From positions 1,186,001-1,250,000 of the forward strand of contig JAKCOZ010000018.1 of assembly GCA_022605955.1 (NCBI GenBank): a stretch of DNA of 64,000 bases, given 5' to 3'. Shown piece after piece: positions 62,136-64,000 of this stretch. Every line of letters starts with the position of its first letter. Within the stretch, counting starts at the first letter, position 1. Made by a program: the position numbers and the translations under genes. The notes below the pieces were generated by a model that did no database searches, was not told the DNA's origin, and worked only from the letters and a program-made list of their open reading frames with translations. Source of the DNA: Rallus limicola (Eukaryota > Chordata > Aves > Gruiformes > Rallidae).

Positions 62136-64000
62136 TGGCGTCACAGCTTTTTGAGGCAGAGCGAAGCAGATGTCGGGGGATGCCCTGACTTTACCGGCCC
62201 TGAGGCAGCGCGGGGCTCCTGGGGCCTGCGGAGAACCGGGACTCGCTGTGGAGGAGCCGGGGAAGGGGGGGTTACAGCTCCCTTTCTCGTGGTGTGTGCG
62301 AATTGGAGCATTGTTTTGATAAACCTGAGGCGTATTAACCTCGTTGAGAGGTGCCGTGTGTCAGAGAAGTCTTGTTTCCATGCAGAGTCCAGGGGAGAAG
62401 AAATTTCGGGAGTACAAAGAGGGCTCCGCTCTGGGGAGGGGATGTGCCAGGGACCCAGCCCAGCCCGCAGAGGCGGGTGTGCAGGGTGAGCATGGTCATC
62501 TTTAAGCAAGATTTGTCTTTAAGCGGTGGTTTGCTGCAAAAAGGTCTCTTGGAAGAGCCTCGTTGAGCCTCTTGCCTGCACAGGGCCAGTTTTACCCTGC
62601 AACAAATTGCTCTGGGACTCTTCTCGTGGCATGTTTTGAGATGGTTTTAATACAAACACACCTGCAGAACTTACACTTGTATGGGATTGTAGAAACAATT
62701 GAATACATGTAATATGATTCATGACTCATTTGCCAGTACATGAGATACCCAAATCAACTCTCTCTATCCTTTGGTATCAAGGAAATAGGGAGAGATTGGG
62801 CAGCCTACCAGCAAGGCAGTTTAAGGTATGTAATTTAGCCTAAGGAGAGAGATGGGCATTCCGTGTGGATTCCCAAGGAGGAGAGCTCCCACGTCACCGT
62901 CACAGCGAAGGCACATCACGGCTCAGGACTTGGTCTTTCCTCCAGGCCTCGGTTCAATGGCATTAGCAGGGCCATGTTTCCTCTCGTTTGCCATATTCCT
63001 ACAAGCCTTTCCTGCAGGAAGACAGTCGGTGTCCTGCAGGGATTTAGATTGCATTTTTTCTTCCTGCAGGTTTAATCCAAGAAAGGGATCCAAGACAAGG
63101 AAATAAACACAGTACTGTTATTTTACAATCCTGAAAGAAAATAGGGATCAAGAGTCCAGCCTTGTCGGCAAGTGAAGCTAATCGAAAGAAAGTGAGATCT
63201 GTAATTATGATACTGGCTGAGATATGTTACTAAAACAATACAGGGTCTTCAGCACCTCAAGAAACAGACTCTCCTCTGCAAACACAGAGAAAACAGGTTT
63301 TTTAAGCTCTTTGTGTTTCCTGCTTTACCAAACCATTAATATTTTGGTGTCAGTTGCACCAGGGATTCCAACTACTCATTTCTGATCTGTGGCATACTCT
63401 CAGTAAAATTGAGTTTACACTTCAATAGCTTGCTTTCTTTCATTAGTCCTTTTAATATCATGTCTTGGCCTCCTGTGGTGGCTTCCACATTCAGCAGTTC
63501 TGCACGTCTCACATCCTTTCAGGACAAAATGTCAGATTTTAAAAAAGAAGAAAAAAAATCCCTTTTAAAACTACAAACTAAAAGGTAGAAGGCCTGGAGT
63601 TGTGGAGAATCACATGCTCTGCACTGTGCTGCTGAAAAGCGAAGCAGAATGTAGATCAGCTGGCAGCGCTGTTGGTTGGTGGGGCAGGTATAAAGACTCA
63701 GCAAACAAAAAATAAAATGACGTAAAAGCAGAGCCAGTGAGGCTGAGATTGGACTTTGTCCCTTAATTAACAGCTCACTCTGGAACATCATGGCAGGATC
63801 TCCTAACCAACCAGTCTAAAATGCAGGGTGTTTGTTTAGACAGGCACCCAGGAACAATAGCTAACAATTCCCATCCAGTAAATGTCATTAAGACAGCATC
63901 AGGCAGCTGGAAATGTAATCCATTTTCAGAAATGAGTTAGAAGTTTACTGCTTGACCCTGAATCTCCCTTTTAACAGCGTTTGGGGGTTTGTAATCCCAT
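62136..64000. other. Region upstream of CTNNA1, intergenic as far as visible
   Basis: GC drops sharply beyond the CpG island. No coding exon, repeat of a family I recognise, or RNA gene is seen. In other vertebrates the next gene in this direction is HSPA9, facing away, but no HSPA9 exon is present here. Confidence 0.55.

Noticed and set aside
61556..62489. 210- and 241-codon plus-strand open frames over the CpG island
   Set aside because: Pro/Arg/Ser-rich, overlapping in two frames, with no recognisable protein; a composition effect.
1..64000. CRISPR, prokaryotic operons, defence or toxin systems
   Set aside because: The window is vertebrate intronic and promoter DNA. No spaced direct repeats, clustered ORFs or bacterial signals are present.

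Overview
This is vertebrate nuclear DNA, most probably from a bird. The genes are intron-rich, and a CpG-island promoter lies at about 61-62.1 kb. Several intronic repeats match the avian CR1 LINE 3' end, and two match a bird-type ERVL long terminal repeat. I cannot name the species from the sequence alone.

The window holds one nested gene pair. The host is CTNNA1 (alpha-E-catenin) on the minus strand. Its promoter and untranslated first exon lie in the CpG island near 61.4-62.1 kb. Its first six coding exons run leftward: exon 2 46129-46023, exon 3 43902-43707, exon 4 37354-37188, exon 5 36411-36292, exon 6 33882-33616 and exon 7 30994-30791. Joined, they give 1059 coding bases with no stop, residues 1-353. 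All have AG/GT boundaries and phases that match from exon to exon. They encode the beta-catenin-binding and dimerisation N domain, the Gly-rich linker, and the start of the M domain with the vinculin-binding helix. The remaining CTNNA1 exons lie off the left end.

Nested in CTNNA1 intron 7, on the opposite strand, is LRRTM2, a postsynaptic leucine-rich-repeat adhesion protein. The large open frame starts at 1815, but the true start is ATG 1430-1432 at the very end of an upstream exon. A 349-bp intron (1434-1782) then adds 12 residues, giving 516 aa. The candidate promoter upstream has a perfect 17-bp palindrome containing a CRE (TGACGTCA), followed directly by a TATA-like TATATA. The leader holds two upstream ORFs, one of which overlaps the real start across the splice junction.

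The rest is intron and, right of about 62.1 kb, intergenic DNA. It contains CR1 fragments (9.9, 13.95, 25.7, 27.0 and 51.6 kb, plus an older one near 41.6 kb), two degenerate solo LTRs (35.6 kb minus, 51.0 kb plus), a GGAA/GGAC microsatellite (4.34 kb), a 19-bp triple tandem (18.48 kb) and a 30-G tract (60.72 kb). I found no prokaryote-type system, CRISPR array, tRNA/rRNA or novel protein-coding locus. The points most worth following up concern regulation: the nested, probably bidirectional LRRTM2/CTNNA1 promoter region, the uORF and split-start arrangement of LRRTM2, and a plus-strand splice donor in the CTNNA1 CpG island that suggests divergent transcription.
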